DNA of 64,000 nt from Palaemon carinicauda (lineage: Eukaryota; Arthropoda; Malacostraca; Decapoda; Palaemonidae): positions 17,656,853 to 17,720,852 of the forward strand of contig NC_090759.1 of assembly GCF_036898095.1 (NCBI RefSeq). The letters are read 5' to 3'. A program made the position numbers and the translations under genes. Below the pieces are notes generated by a model. That model ran no database searches. It worked only from the letters and a program-made list of their open reading frames with translations, and had not been told where the DNA came from. Position 1 is the first letter of the stretch. Every line of letters begins with the position of its first letter. Positions 45,865-58,222 of the stretch are shown here, piece after piece.

Positions 45865-45919
<55 letters not shown>
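45865..45919 (+). repeat. (GA)n microsatellite, about 55 bp
   Basis: Uninterrupted AG dinucleotides on the plus strand. Confidence 0.97.
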
Positions 45920-45924
<5 letters not shown>

Positions 45925-45991
45925 ATCAAATGTAATTCACCAATATTATACAGTTTTCTGAAAAATTAAATCTAAATCATATTGAATAAAT

Positions 45992-46490
45992 GAGGTTGTG
46001 GTAGCCTCTTGGAAACAGCCCTGCCTAGCAATATGGTGAACGGGAATTCGAGACCCACTCAAGCTCCATAGTTTCTGGTATAGTCCATTTCTTTTAGCGA
46101 TGCATATTTGCACAGACGCGCAGTGGTGCCCTTTTAGCTCGGAAAAGTTTCCGGATCGCTGATTGGTTGGACAAGATAATTCTAACCAATCAGCGATCAG
46201 GAAACTTTTCCGAGCTAAAAGGGCACCGCCGCGAGTCGGTGCAAATATGCATCGCTAAAAGAAATGGACTATAGTGTCTGCAACCTCACCATGTTTGTGG
46301 GAAATGGGAGGGGGGAGGATGGGAATACGTAGTTTTCTTCTAAGCTATAGGTCTACCTGCTGAGTCCTTAGTAGGCATTGCCTGGTCCTCCCTAGTCCTG
46401 GCTTGATGGAGAAGGGGCTTGGGCTCTGATTATATGTTTTCCCTTGTCTCTGCCATTCATGAGCAACCTTTAAACCTTTATACCCTTAAG
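45992..46490 (+). repeat. tRNA-derived SINE interrupted by a hairpin MITE
   Basis: The head is gaggttgtggtagcctcttg...cctgcctagcaatatgg. A box B-like gggaattcgagacccactc lies at 46042-46060. After the MITE the body resumes (tgcaacctcaccatgtttgt, ataggtctacctgctgagtcc, ttgcctggtcctccctagtcc, tctgccattcatgagcaacc). The same family is inverted at 47696-47972 and uninterrupted there. Confidence 0.68.
46081..46271. mobile_element. Palindromic (hairpin) MITE with TA target duplication
   Basis: A 191-bp near-perfect inverted repeat. tagtccatttcttttagcga at the left is mirrored by tcgctaaaagaaatggacta at the right. The arms contain ttttagctcggaaaagtttcc and its complement, around a centre of about 20 bp (gttggacaagataattctaac). 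TA flanks both sides (46079-46080 and 46272-46273). The insertion splits the SINE between tttctgg and gtgtctgcaacc. There is no ORF. Confidence 0.85.
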
Positions 46491-46557
46491 CGTATCATCT
46501 TTCCATGATAAGTCCAGATGAGGTTGTGCTGTTTCATGAATCTTATTGGCACGTTCC

Positions 46558-46560
<3 letters not shown>

Positions 46561-46618
<58 letters not shown>
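46561..46618 (+). repeat. (GA)n microsatellite
   Basis: Perfect GA repeat of 58 bp. Confidence 0.97.
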
Positions 46619-46624
<6 letters not shown>

Positions 46625-47695
46625 CTAAAATTTTCCAGATTGTTTGTGGATAATGGATTAAGTTCAGACGATTTCGGGCGAAAAACTGAACTGGGGAAAT
46701 TACATCATTTTAAGATGGTTCACAAAAAGGCCAAATATTAAAAAGACACATTACATTTTTCATCATATCACTTTTAGGGATTCCAGGAGTCAACCAAGAG
46801 CCGTAAAGCAAACACATTAACTGATAAAAACGGTGTGCATATGTTTATTCGTACACACACAATATATATATATATATATATATACAGTATATATATATAT
46901 ATATATATATATATGGTGAATTAGGAACTAAACAAAAGAACCGGTTGAAAATAATTGATAAAACATGTCCATGAAAAATTAACCATTATAAATCACTTCA
47001 GGGAATTAATCAGCATTAAAAGCATATTGGTGAGAGAGGGTGTGTGTGCATATCTATCTAAATATTTGGCAGTCACTTTTGACGGGTAGCGTACACTAGC
47101 ATGGTAATAATCACCCAAGAAATGTTATTGGAAAATGTAACAGGATATGATCGTGGAAACATGAATTCTTTGTCATTTGTTCAAGGTAATCCACATACAA
47201 CAAACTAATGCACGCAAGAGCACTGAACATAATTAGTGTCTATATTTAGACTGAATTAGGAGACCACTCCACGCGACGGTAGTTCTTAGTAAAGTCTATT
47301 TTATTAATGACGTCCATTTCATTCTTACTTCATTTACACGGTCCATTCTATCTCTCCTCTCCTTCACAATCATTCTTCTTCCCCCTCTCAATTTCTTTCC
47401 GACAATCTCCCCAATCTTCCATTCTTTTAATCGAGTAAATATCTTCTCTACTTCTGAAGAGAATTCTCCTCGATAGCTTCTTTACCTCCCCCACTTTCTG
47501 TTATACAATTCCCAGTTTTTTTCCTCTAATCGTTTCCTTTTCCCCTTTGTCTCGTCCCCCTGTTTACCCTCTCTAGGAATGTGCCCTAATCCCCAAGAGT
47601 CGGTAAATACCTCTACTACCGGAATGACGTTGGTAATCGACACCCTTTGCGGTAACCCTGCCTTCCAACGGGAAAAATATATCGTTATTACCGGT
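46619..47695. other. Non-coding; (AT)n at 46863-46913
   Basis: Contains two (AT)n tracts separated by acagt near 46885, and a pyrimidine-rich stretch at 47340-47530. No gene was recognised. Confidence 0.5.
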
Positions 47696-47972
47696 TTTAA
47701 AGGCCGCTCATGAATGGCAGAGGCAAGGGTCAGTGATACTGTCCTATCAAGTAGGAGACTGACCATATATACGTATGATCAGCATCCAAGCTGGGACCAA
47801 GGAGGGCTAGGCAATGGCTGCCGATGACTCAGCAGATTTACCTATAGGCTCCCCCAAAACCCCCATCCTTCGCTCACAAGGATGGTGAGATTGCAGCGAC
47901 CAAAGAAACTAACGAATTTGAGCAGGACTCAAACCCCAGTCAGGGACGTTACTACATCGACCACCACAACCA
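47696..47972 (-). repeat. tRNA-derived SINE, inverted copy
   Basis: The reverse complement gives ggttgtggtggtcgatgtag ... ggggtttgagtcctgctc (box B-like) ... tgcaatctcaccatccttgt ... gggggagcctataggtaaatc ... tgccattcatgagcggcc. Same family as 45992-46490, without the MITE. Confidence 0.68.
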
Positions 47973-48376
47973 GTGGATCGGAAACTAAACAAAAGAACAG
48001 ATTGAAAAGAATTGATAAAATATAGCCATGAAAACTTAACCAAAATAAAACACTCCAGGAAATTAATTATCATTATAAACACATTGCACCCAATCAAAGA
48101 TACTTGTAATAACGATAGTAAATATGAAAGAAATATAAGAGTATGAAAAAGAGCAATAAGGACACAATAAGACTTGTGCCTTTGTAAGTGAGTATGGCTG
48201 CTACAGCATATGATTTTATTGTTGAGTACCAAAAATTAGTTTAATATTATCTTTTTAAATTTTAGTAAGTGCTTTTCTTCGTTCTTTTATGTGAATTGGA
48301 TTTTGGTAGGATCAGGTGCTTCCATGCATCTGATATACAAAAATATAGATGCGTGTATTAGATACAAGAGTTGCCG

Positions 48377-48379
<3 letters not shown>
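47973..48379. other. AT-rich non-coding
   Basis: Nothing recognised. Confidence 0.4.

Positions 48380-48427
<48 letters not shown>
48380..48427 (+). repeat. (GA)n microsatellite
   Basis: Perfect GA repeat. Confidence 0.97.
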
Positions 48428-48429
<2 letters not shown>

Positions 48430-48756
48430 TTGCTACATCACTTAACACAGGTAAATAGAATTGCAGATACCGAACTATTTCATAAAAATGTCTTGGAAAA
48501 TAAGTTATTCTTTAATTCATGTGGGAACCTACAACCGATTTCTTGATTCATGATTCTATATCTCGTTTACCCCTTTAGCAAAAGTTCCATATTAGTTGAT
48601 TTTATGAAGTCTGATTTCCCTGGTCCAACGGTAAAACCCTAAAATCTTAACTAAAATAATATTATGGAATTAAACAAAAATAATTTCTTATATTTTTCAT
48701 TGAGTATAATGACAATTAACATATTTCTAATATTGTGTTTCAGTACCATTCGCAAC

Positions 48757-48758
<2 letters not shown>

Positions 48759-48805
<47 letters not shown>
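48759..48805 (+). repeat. (GA)n microsatellite
   Basis: Perfect GA repeat. Confidence 0.97.
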
Positions 48806-48808
<3 letters not shown>

Positions 48809-49057
48809 ATTACACACGCAACGTCCGTATCATTCAGAGCGATCCATACGGTCAGGTCAGGAGGATCAGAGCTAAGCAGAATGCCAATAAACGCCAAGTA
48901 TGATCTCACTACAATGAGAGAAACAGATACTTAACACCTGGTGAATCTGGACGTCAGTATGAGAACATGACTCGGGGTAACTAGATTCATATACTAACAA
49001 AACACTGAAGATGCAAAGAGAATATAACACACCAGAGTGTGTATATGTATGTGTAAC

Positions 49058-49103
<46 letters not shown>

Positions 49104-49106
49104 CAG

Positions 49107-49141
<35 letters not shown>

Positions 49142-49148
49142 TATATAT
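49058..49148. repeat. (AT)n microsatellite cluster
   Basis: Interrupted AT tracts with acagt and acat interruptions. Confidence 0.95.
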
Positions 49149-49164
49149 ACACTTTCTTAGTGGG

Positions 49165-49510
49165 AATACCTTAAGATGGTGAAAAAAAAATGCGTATTGC
49201 CACGATCAGGAAAGTTGTAATAGTCAGGGCTACCCATAATAGACTGGTTTACTGTGAGCGATCAGACGAAAAACTCTTCTACCATAACCAATCCACAGTG
49301 GCCAACGTGGTGATGAAAACTGGCCAAATCCAAGACATGAATTGACATTTCTAAGACCTTTGTCGTGCAGTGGACTAGAATCAGTTGCCTTTTTGGGTGT
49401 TGCTTTTTATATACAGTAGTATATATATATATATATATATATACGTGTATATATATATATGTGTATATATATATATATATATATAACCAAAAACGCCAAT
49501 ATATATATAT

Positions 49511-49542
<32 letters not shown>

Positions 49543-49545
49543 GAT
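49165..49545 (+). repeat. Dispersed repeat ending in (TA)n, copy 1
   Basis: The core cagtggccaacgtggtgatgaaaactggccaaa is followed by gacctttgtcgtgcagtggactagaa and then an (AT)n tract (about 49420-49540). The same core occurs at 52019-52250 and, inverted, at 58108-58222. The (AT)n follows the same end in copies 1 and 2, so the microsatellite probably grew from the element's own tail. Confidence 0.6.
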
Positions 49546-49923
49546 TATATAAACAAAACGGCAACTCATTTAATCAAAATCCCTATGAATAAGAACAAGT
49601 TTAAATGACAAGAAGTCTTACAAAATAGTATGAGTGTGTGAAACTCTATACAGTGCAGTGTCACTCTACGCAATAAGTTAATGTTTGTCCATGACTGCAC
49701 ATGAACCAAGCAAGTCCCATGACAGCAGGGGACTAATCTATTCTAATATGTTGTTTTCACTCTGTGAAATCTCTAATCCCAAAATGAGCCTTTTCTTATT
49801 CAGCGTCCGTCGCAATCTTCTTAATTATACCAGAACACAATATTTCCTCCGGACGGAATATAATTCAGCAGAAAATATGTTTGCCAGGAAAATACAAAAT
49901 GGATACCTTACGGATACCTAGGT

Positions 49924-49926
<3 letters not shown>

Positions 49927-49969
<43 letters not shown>
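49927..49969 (+). repeat. (GA)n microsatellite
   Basis: Perfect GA repeat. Confidence 0.97.
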
Positions 49970-49972
<3 letters not shown>

Positions 49973-50059
49973 TGTTTGCTTTTCAGATATCAAAATAATT
50001 CATTGGTTTTACTATCAGAATAGGAAGTAACCGACCTGACTTTCGTGTAATGTTCTCTA

Positions 50060-50064
<5 letters not shown>

Positions 50065-50106
<42 letters not shown>
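50065..50106 (+). repeat. (GA)n microsatellite
   Basis: Perfect GA repeat. Confidence 0.97.
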
Positions 50107-50108
<2 letters not shown>

Positions 50109-50405
50109 CTATACATCCACAAATGAAAAAGGAAACGATAATTATTTCTGGAACTATTTTCCTAAGACCGTATGCCCTATAACCTTCAGTCACTCAAGAG
50201 ACTGATTGTCTATTGATTTACTAGTGAATAAAACGTCGGCTTTTCTTAGGAGCTGAGTTCCATAATAGCTATTTATTTATCTATGTATTTACCTTATTGT
50301 CCTCCATATTCAAAAGTGGAATGCAATAAGAATGTACTGAATATAAAACCTAGCAGACAAAAATTACAGATAACCTAATGGAACATTCAGCAGCAGCAGC
50401 TGCAG

Positions 50406-50436
<31 letters not shown>

Positions 50437-51662
50437 TAAAAACACTTTTGTTTATCCGGAATGTAATGATATTCTTCCTTTCGACTAAAATTATTATTTT
50501 CTTTTTTATTTTGTAAAAATATGTTCCAAAAATTACACAATAAGACGACGAAGAAGATGAAACAGAAGGAAATAAAATCACATTAAATCCCAAGCTGTAG
50601 TTGGCCGTCATAATTCCCAGTTCGAATAATTGGTTTGTGGAAAATGGAGGAAATTTGGCAAAAGTATATAACAAAGTTAAGAATATTCATGATACTCTAT
50701 CACGCATAGTCAATTATTTACAAAAATCAAGATGTCGGAAAATCACGAAGATTAAACAGTGAAATGTGCGTCTTAAGAGATTCAGTACTATGAACTGATA
50801 CAGATCATGATGTTAAAATTGTTGATCAATTTCGGACAATCAATAAAATTTGTAAAAACTTAGTTTTCAAAACAGGGTCATCAAAATATAACCAGAATGT
50901 ACTGCATGACTGAAATATATTTTATTGTAAACACAATAACCTTTGAACAAATGACTGAATATGTCATGGAATAATAAAATACTTGACCCTTTCCAAGAAG
51001 TTAATAGCTTTCATTAAACGATACATATACCTTTAAGGTTACATGATAATAAACAAGTCAATATACTTTACCCAAAACTACTTCATAAATGACTCCCAAG
51101 TGTTCAAGTGTTGAAAAAATGTATTCAAAACATGGGAAGAATTTTCTTAATCAGAGCTTCATAAGAAAAAGAACTTACTGAAAATAAAATCGCCTTTACT
51201 TTACTTCATTCTTATACTATAGTCTATGACTAGTTCTAAACTGAATCCGGGGGAAAAAAAATATTGTCGATTCTTATCAAATCATCAAGATCTTCAAATC
51301 AATTTCTCTATATCAAGATGACACGAATTTTTATAATAATTTTTATATAAGGAGACTATCTAAACATATGAACAGAACGTCCATTTTTGTTTTGTTAAAT
51401 TTATTTAGTAAATGACTAAGAATAAATCATTTACGGTAATGGTGCCTAATATATTTTAGTTTTTTTAATGCTCTATTAAGTACACTACATGAAAAAAACA
51501 GCTATACTATCGACAGAGTATACCGAACGCAAACATAATTTGCCCGAAATTCTTGTTTGTAATTTTACAGAAAGTAAACAAACTCGCTACCACAAATTCG
51601 ATAGCTTCTGGAAGTCCAGTTTCCATTCTCCCTTTGTGCTTCCGTTACGTAACTGAGTAACC

Positions 51663-51666
<4 letters not shown>
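50107..51666. other. AT-rich non-coding; (AGC)n and poly-A near 50386-50438
   Basis: A short cagcagcagctgcagcagc run abuts a poly-A of about 28 bp. Otherwise nothing was recognised. Confidence 0.5.

Positions 51667-51710
<44 letters not shown>
51667..51710 (-). repeat. (CT)n microsatellite (GA on minus strand)
   Basis: Perfect CT repeat, one of only two long CT-oriented tracts in the right third of the window. Confidence 0.97.
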
Positions 51711-51716
<6 letters not shown>

Positions 51717-51939
51717 GCCTAAGACGTCCCGTCCCGTAAGGATTTCCAATCACGCTATCATAGTCCATGTTTTCTCAGCATAGATCGTTACATTTATTTT
51801 CTTTTGTGGGCTCTATAGGTATCTCGCTTTGTCCTGCCATTTATGGTTGCAGTCAAGACACACAGATCAATTTCAATGGTGAAAGGAACGATCGAAGCAC
51901 AGGTTTGGTGGTATTTTATATAAAGGGTTATATATACTG

Positions 51940-51976
51940 TTTACATATATACATACATACACATATATATATATAC

Positions 51977-52017
<41 letters not shown>
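51940..52017. repeat. (AT)n/(ATAC)n microsatellite
   Basis: acatatatacatacatacac followed by (AT)n. Confidence 0.95.
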
Positions 52018-52018
<1 letters not shown>

Positions 52019-52019
<1 letters not shown>

Positions 52020-52213
52020 CCCTTAGCGTTGTGAAATGGTTTGTACATCACCATAATCAGCAAAGCTATACTTGTTAGGGACACACATAGTAAAAGCGTT
52101 TCACCATCAATAATCCGCAGTGGCCAGCGTGGTGATGAAAATGGGCAAACCACAAACATGATAAGGACGTGTCTGAGGCTTTTGTCCTGCAGACTAGAAA
52201 CGGCTGCATTATG

Positions 52214-52278
<65 letters not shown>
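52019..52278 (+). repeat. Dispersed repeat ending in (TA)n/(GT)n, copy 2
   Basis: The core cagtggccagcgtggtgatg is followed by ggcttttgtcctgcagactag and aaacggctgc, then (GT)n(AT)n(GT)n to 52278. Homologous to 49165-49545. Confidence 0.6.
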
Positions 52279-52280
<2 letters not shown>

Positions 52281-52501
52281 CCTTCGACTCAGTTCCATAT
52301 GAATAAGCCAATCACTTTTAAGAAACCGTTATGGAAACGTAAAGATTAAAATATGGTACCTTTCTTCGAATAGTTGATGCTTACCATGACTTAAGCTATT
52401 AAGCAATAAAACTTTGGAGATTAATTTACAACGAATAGTAATAATAATGATAATAAAAGGAATCTATAATTTCACAAATAGCTACATTTATAAGCTCACA
52501 G

Positions 52502-52504
<3 letters not shown>

Positions 52505-52554
<50 letters not shown>
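52505..52554 (+). repeat. (GA)n microsatellite
   Basis: Perfect GA repeat. Confidence 0.97.
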
Positions 52555-52559
<5 letters not shown>

Positions 52560-53534
52560 TTATTAACATGAAAAACTCGGTGTTTTTATTCCAGCTATGT
52601 TGTACGAAATTATTGTAAAATATTGTAACACTAACACATTAAAAAATATTGAAATTAATAAAGGCCTTTTATTTCCAAAATCCTCCAACATCGGGTTTTA
52701 AATAGTCAAAAGACTGATTAAAAGGATCTTTCTCACGAATTACACAATCTAATATAAAAACTACTTTGAATAGGACGAAACGAATGAATGAATAGCAAAT
52801 TATCTTTTAATTTCTTATCCAGAGACCAATGAGAGAAGGAACTAAAGACTTCTAATCAGCCCTGGGCTTGAAGAAAACGAGATTTTGAAAGTGAAAAGAT
52901 TGGATAAAGAAACAGGAAAATACAAATTCGACAATGATTTTCTAGGCAATGAAGATATAACGATTTATATCCTTTTGGACATACACGGGATATTTAGTGT
53001 ATTTTGCGATAGATCAAAATGAAGGAAAAGGTAAATAGAAAGGTGAAGTGAGCGGATTGATGTCGCGCCGTTTTGTCCGCGCGGATTAGAAATCAAAGAA
53101 GATCAACAAGACCCTTTACAAACCACCCGCTCGGAAGAAGTTCCAAGCGGTAGTGATTTACTAGCAGCGTGCACTGCTCACCAGCGCATTTCCAGCGTAG
53201 TGGCTTTTTGAAACTACGAGCTCGCTCGAGGAAAATCCTCTTGTATGAAGATAAGCTTCCTAACAAGCGAAAATATTTCCGTAGGGAAAAAATCCGCTCG
53301 TGAAGGGAGCCAGTCTTCAGCGAGAAATGAACCGCTTTTTACTCTGTTTGAACTATTCATAATATGAATAAGCCATAATGTTGTAAGTTACAATTATCAT
53401 AGTTCGGGACGAGCTACTTTAACACAAAACTGGTATCTATCATAAGTAGGCTACTTTTGAGCTAAATAAATTAATTGGAGTTAAGCAACTGTATGACGTA
53501 TGCTTCCACCTGTGGTAACCTTGTATGTACTGTA

Positions 53535-53536
<2 letters not shown>
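52555..53536. other. Non-coding, nothing recognised
   Basis: The patch 53055-53340 is more GC-rich than its surroundings (gatgtcgcgccgttttgtcc) but has no ORF or known repeat. Confidence 0.4.
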
Positions 53537-53579
<43 letters not shown>

Positions 53580-53995
53580 TAGCTAAGCTACAACCCTAGT
53601 TGGAAAAGCAGGATGTTACAAACACAAGGGCTTCAACAGGGAAAATAACCCAGTGGTATATTGAAATGAATAAACTATATCTGAAAAGTAATAGTAAAAA
53701 ATGTAAAATATCTCATGATCAGTAACAACGTTAAAATAGATCTGTCATACATAAACAATGAAGAGAGAATCATGTCAACCTGTTAAAAAAACATTCACTC
53801 CAAGGTTGAACTTCGTAAGTGCCACGATTCAACAGCCTGATTAGGAAGATCATTCCATAATCTGGTTGGAATTAAATTTCTCAAATACTGTGTAGTATTG
53901 AGCCTCATGGTGAAGGAAAGACGGTTAGATTTAACTGCATACCTAACACTACGTACAGGATAACTGTTCAGATCTGTAAGATATCCTACAGATTA
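53537..53995 (-). pseudogene. 5'-truncated LINE 3' end with (AAT)n tail
   Basis: On the minus strand the C-terminus of a reverse transcriptase ORF reads YAVKSNRLSFTMRLNTTQYL, then PTRLWNDLPNQAVES. The (R/S)LWN(D/S)LP block is common at the ends of jockey/CR1-type LINE proteins. It is followed by a stop and the module ctgcttttccaactagggttgtagcttagct (inverted here), and the (ATT)n tract at 53537-53579 is its tail. The same tail closes the SINE-like repeats at 44040-44448 and 58905-59201. Confidence 0.58.
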
Positions 53996-54492
53996 TAAGT
54001 ATAATAACCTCCTTTAGACTTCCCTTGTAGAGGCAGTTCTTAAATTCTCAATTTTGGTGTATTGGAAATAAAATCTATCGAGAAACACAATTAGTCGATG
54101 GCCCGGTATTAGAATCAATTAAATTATATGTTTATTTTGGTGAATATTTACCCATACTCACATACCCAAGAACACGGCGTTTTCTAAACTCAAGGAAAGT
54201 CAATATACAGTACTATTTTACATAGTGAACATAGGCGCGTACAGTCCGTAGAATTATGAATAATTTCTCCCTTGGGTTTTCAATAACAAATGCCAATCGC
54301 ACGCGCAGAGTAAAATATTGTTCTTTATTCATCTCAAAATGAAGAGAAAGCGTCCATCGATTTAGAAATAAGTTATTCAAAAGACAGTAAATTTATCATT
54401 AAAAGTATTTGTGTCCGAATATTCTCAGGTATAAAAATCACGAGTGTCACAGATAAAACCTCTCTCTCTCTGACTATCACACATACAGTACA

Positions 54493-54493
<1 letters not shown>

Positions 54494-54575
<82 letters not shown>

Positions 54576-54640
54576 TATCTATATATATTTACATGTACTG
54601 TATATATGGGTGTGCGTGTGTTTTTCTATATTCGGGTACG

Positions 54641-54717
<77 letters not shown>
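54494..54717 (+). repeat. Compound (AT)n-(GT)n-...-(GA)n microsatellite
   Basis: (AT)n at 54494-54546, (GT)n at 54547-54572, then a (GA)n of about 74 bp at 54644-54717. It is the longest uninterrupted GA tract in the window. Confidence 0.97.
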
Positions 54718-54721
<4 letters not shown>

Positions 54722-54809
54722 CCCCAACGGGTTCTTAAACACGCAAACAAGATCACGCAGTCGCTCGTAATAGAGCAACTCCAACGTCCCTTTCTTCTTT
54801 CCTGCGAGA

Positions 54810-54893
54810 CGGGAAGAGAAATGAGGGGGGAAGAGAAGGGAAAGGAGGGGGGAAAGGAAGGGGAGTGGGAAGGGAGGGAAGGGGTCTCAGAAC
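54810..54893 (+). other. G-rich polypurine segment
   Basis: Runs of G (gagggggg, ggaggggggaaa, aaggggagtgggaagggagg) on a purine strand. Potential G-quadruplex or triplex-forming sequence, with no coding evidence. Confidence 0.5.
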
Positions 54894-56974
54894 GCGTTGG
54901 GTATCTACCTATACTAAAATTTAATCATCCATGTGAAGCACGCAATGCGTACATACCGAGCTCTCTATAAATTAAATCCTATCACGCTTCTGTCTCGGAG
55001 AAAAAGAGACAGGAGAGAAAAAAAATCTGTCTACGGCGTTTAATTGAACCCATGGAGTGAGCCTCTAATAGTCTCTTATTCCCGTCTTTCATCTTCATTA
55101 ATCGAATCGACGGAGAAACCGCCACAGATTAAATATATTTTCACAATTGGTTTGCCAGCGATTATGTTTTGGCCAGTTCTCCTTCTGGGCGTAATTGAGC
55201 TCAGTCTCGTGTGACACAAATGTGTAACGCGTGACTGGGCCATACTTTATCAATTAAGATGAATGTATGAATATACAAGCTGTCTACTCATATTTCATTG
55301 TAACGATTTGATATAATTCACCATTTAGATGGTTCATTTGTTAATGGGACAGCCATAGAAAAAAATCAAGACTAATTTCATTTTAAACTTCTGAATAAAA
55401 TAAAATGGCAGAAAACTTCCCCAGCTTCAATCTTCCTTTGCATGTTACAATATTCACTTCTAATTTATGTAATGCCCGTGTATTTCATACACGCTCATAC
55501 ATTGCAATGCGATTGCTCTCTAACCTGCTTAAGCTTGCCACTGCATGTTTCCTTTTAAAGTTTTTATGTCATTGTTATCCTCATCTGTTTGTATTCTTGT
55601 TATGTCGCGTAAATAAACCAGTCTTATCCAGCCCATCTTTCTGTTAAGACATGGTCGCAGCCTGCCACACAAGCACTCTTGAGATACCTGGATATTCAAA
55701 CCCTTACATTTTAACACCGCCATACTTTCCACTTGTTTTCCTATTGATCTCCCTCTCACGTTTTACCTTAAACTTCAGATTTATATAAATGCTTTTATTA
55801 AGATATGGTGTTTCTCTCTCTTCGCGTAACTAAACCAATTAAAAAACTGAAACATCTTATCACATATGCTAGCCTTCTTAATACAATACCATTCTATAGC
55901 TACATATAAAATGCAATTCATCATAGCAGTATTGATTTTATTTTATAATGTTCTTCATAGACTCATACCTCATTTATAAACTCATACAATCAAACATTTA
56001 ACACAAACAATCAATCTTTCACATTCCTTTTGCAGGTATCCTATTCCCTTCCTTCTTTACATTTTCTGATATTGGCAATTACTATCATCAACTTTCAACA
56101 ATCTCCTATTAAAAAACTCAAACTTGAAAATCAATCTATAGTTCAGAATATTCCACGCCTATCAGATAAACCATTGCATTGATTATACCATAAGTATTCT
56201 CTTCGCCGTCCAAATACAGCATGAAAGTATTTTTTCTTTGCTCTCAAACTTCTTACACGATTAGTTCCCCTAGTTGCACTATGACACTGAATGGCCCCAC
56301 AGGCCCCAGCGCCGAGCTATATAGCCCATAGTCATAAATCCAACCCATAACGAATACTTCAACCCACGGTCTCTTCTAGTACAAAACCATTCAATTACCT
56401 TTGTAATTTATCAGTTGTCTTGTTTCTAACATGTACAAATTATGTTTATCGCTATCATTTTTTCAATACTTTTATTAATCTACTTTTTGCCTTATGTAAA
56501 GAAAAATAATTTTTTCACTTCTCTTTGGAATATTTCATTCATTTAGGTATACCTTACACACCCTGGTCAGCTACTTAATCCTACAACTAAAATTCTATAA
56601 CAATAATTTATTTTACTCAAAGTTCCTTCCACTTTCACAAAATTTCTTTGATACAAAAAATGCTGAAGCCCAAGGAGGACTGAGGTCTCTTCAAACAGCA
56701 TCTTTCCATTGTATATTTTGGAGTTCCGATTTATGGCACTCTCGTAGACCTTTTTTCCTAAAAAAATCAAAATCTTCATCTACCCAAATGTTTCATTCTT
56801 CCCATCATTTCACCCATTTTGACTTTGTCTACCTTGTTACTCTCTTACCATAACATTAAATAAACTAGTTTTCAATTTAATTATACTCTTACCCAAATCA
56901 GTCATCTAACTATTACATATTACCCTAACTTATGTCAAACACTAGTAACCTGCCTTACATACATTGTAACTCAT

Positions 56975-56976
<2 letters not shown>
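54894..56976. other. Non-coding, mostly unrecognised
   Basis: A SINE-like module (gacactgaatggccccacag...cagcgccgag) lies at 56282-56325. The patch 55030-55240 is less AT-rich, with several TAATTG/TTAATTGA-type motifs. No exon was supported. Confidence 0.4.

Positions 56977-57044
<68 letters not shown>
56977..57044 (+). repeat. (GA)n microsatellite
   Basis: Perfect GA repeat of about 68 bp. Confidence 0.97.
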
Positions 57045-57047
<3 letters not shown>

Positions 57048-57287
57048 CATTGTCTAATAATCAGAAATGCAGATACTGACTAAAATTATATATATAAAGA
57101 CACATTTGTGTATAGCTTTGCAGAACAATTTTCCTCTACAACGAAAATACCTAACATTTCAAATTCTACTTCAACCATGAAAGGAAAACCCCTCTATGCA
57201 ACCATGCAGTCATATTTCTATATAGCAAATTAATCAACTTTAATGTTCGTCCCTTCCCTCTAATGCAATACGCAAAGATCAACCGAA

Positions 57288-57347
57288 CTCTTGGGGGAAA
57301 GAGAGGGGGTAGGGGGAGAGGTCAAGGTGGGGGTTGTGGGGGGAGAG
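57288..57347 (+). other. Candidate G-quadruplex run
   Basis: Five or more G-runs within 60 bp (cttgggggaaag, gagggggtaggggg, ggtgggggttgtgggggg). Sequence pattern only. Confidence 0.55.
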
Positions 57348-58107
57348 AGGTCAATGCTTCATTGATCGTCCGTCAGAGGGCAGCACCCGAATTCCACTCT
57401 CATTTCGATGCATCAAAAATGCGCCTCGTGGCTTCCGTGAGAATTAATCCTCTTCAGTAAGCGAAATCCTGCGAAGAGGAACTGGCACCCTGGCAATGCC
57501 TTCTTTGTTATTCCATCTTTATTGGGTTGCTTTGATTAATGTTCTGTTTTTAGGGTTCGCTGAAAGGCTTTTTGTACAGTGAACCCTTGAAAGAAACAGT
57601 TTTAAAACTAGAATTCTACATAACACGTCGATATTGAATCTACTTAAAAATATCTTAATCACCATTTTTTTCTCACAATATAAATAGCCTCCTTTTGAAT
57701 TAAAAAAAAAATCATATGAATCTATAAAAACTATAAATTTTCTTCACGAAACAGTTCTCTATTATTCTTAATCAAAATCTTTCCCATATAATTCACAATT
57801 TCATCACTTCAGGGCTTGAGTTAGTGTATAGTAGAGCATATTTACTAATACATATGGCAGGACTAAAAGGAAAAGATTAAACATCCAAACGCACAAAATA
57901 TATCTTCATTTCAACGATGAAATGTGCGTCTAATACAAGATCTTAGGCATATGCTAGCAACGGACACTAATAATAAACAAGTAGTCGATAAATATAAAAA
58001 ATACAACAATCCATGTCCTGTAATGTGATGTAACACATAAATTGCAAAGGAATTAGAAAATATAAGTGAAGCTCCTGTATGCGACGTCATAACAAAATTT
58101 GGTATAC
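57348..58107. other. Non-coding, nothing recognised
   Basis: AT-rich from about 57590. Confidence 0.4.
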
Positions 58108-58222
58108 ATGTCATTTCAATCACAACAACAAATGCAGACGTTTCTAGTCCATTGCAGGACAAAGGCCTGATGTGGTGACGAAAACTGGCCAAACCCCAGA
58201 CGTGAATTGAATGCACTTTCAA
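58108..58222 (-). repeat. Dispersed repeat, copy 3 (inverted)
   Basis: The reverse complement gives tctggggtttggccagttttcgtcaccac, then aggcctttgtcctgcaatggactagaaacg. It matches 49280-49380 and 52120-52200. Confidence 0.58.
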
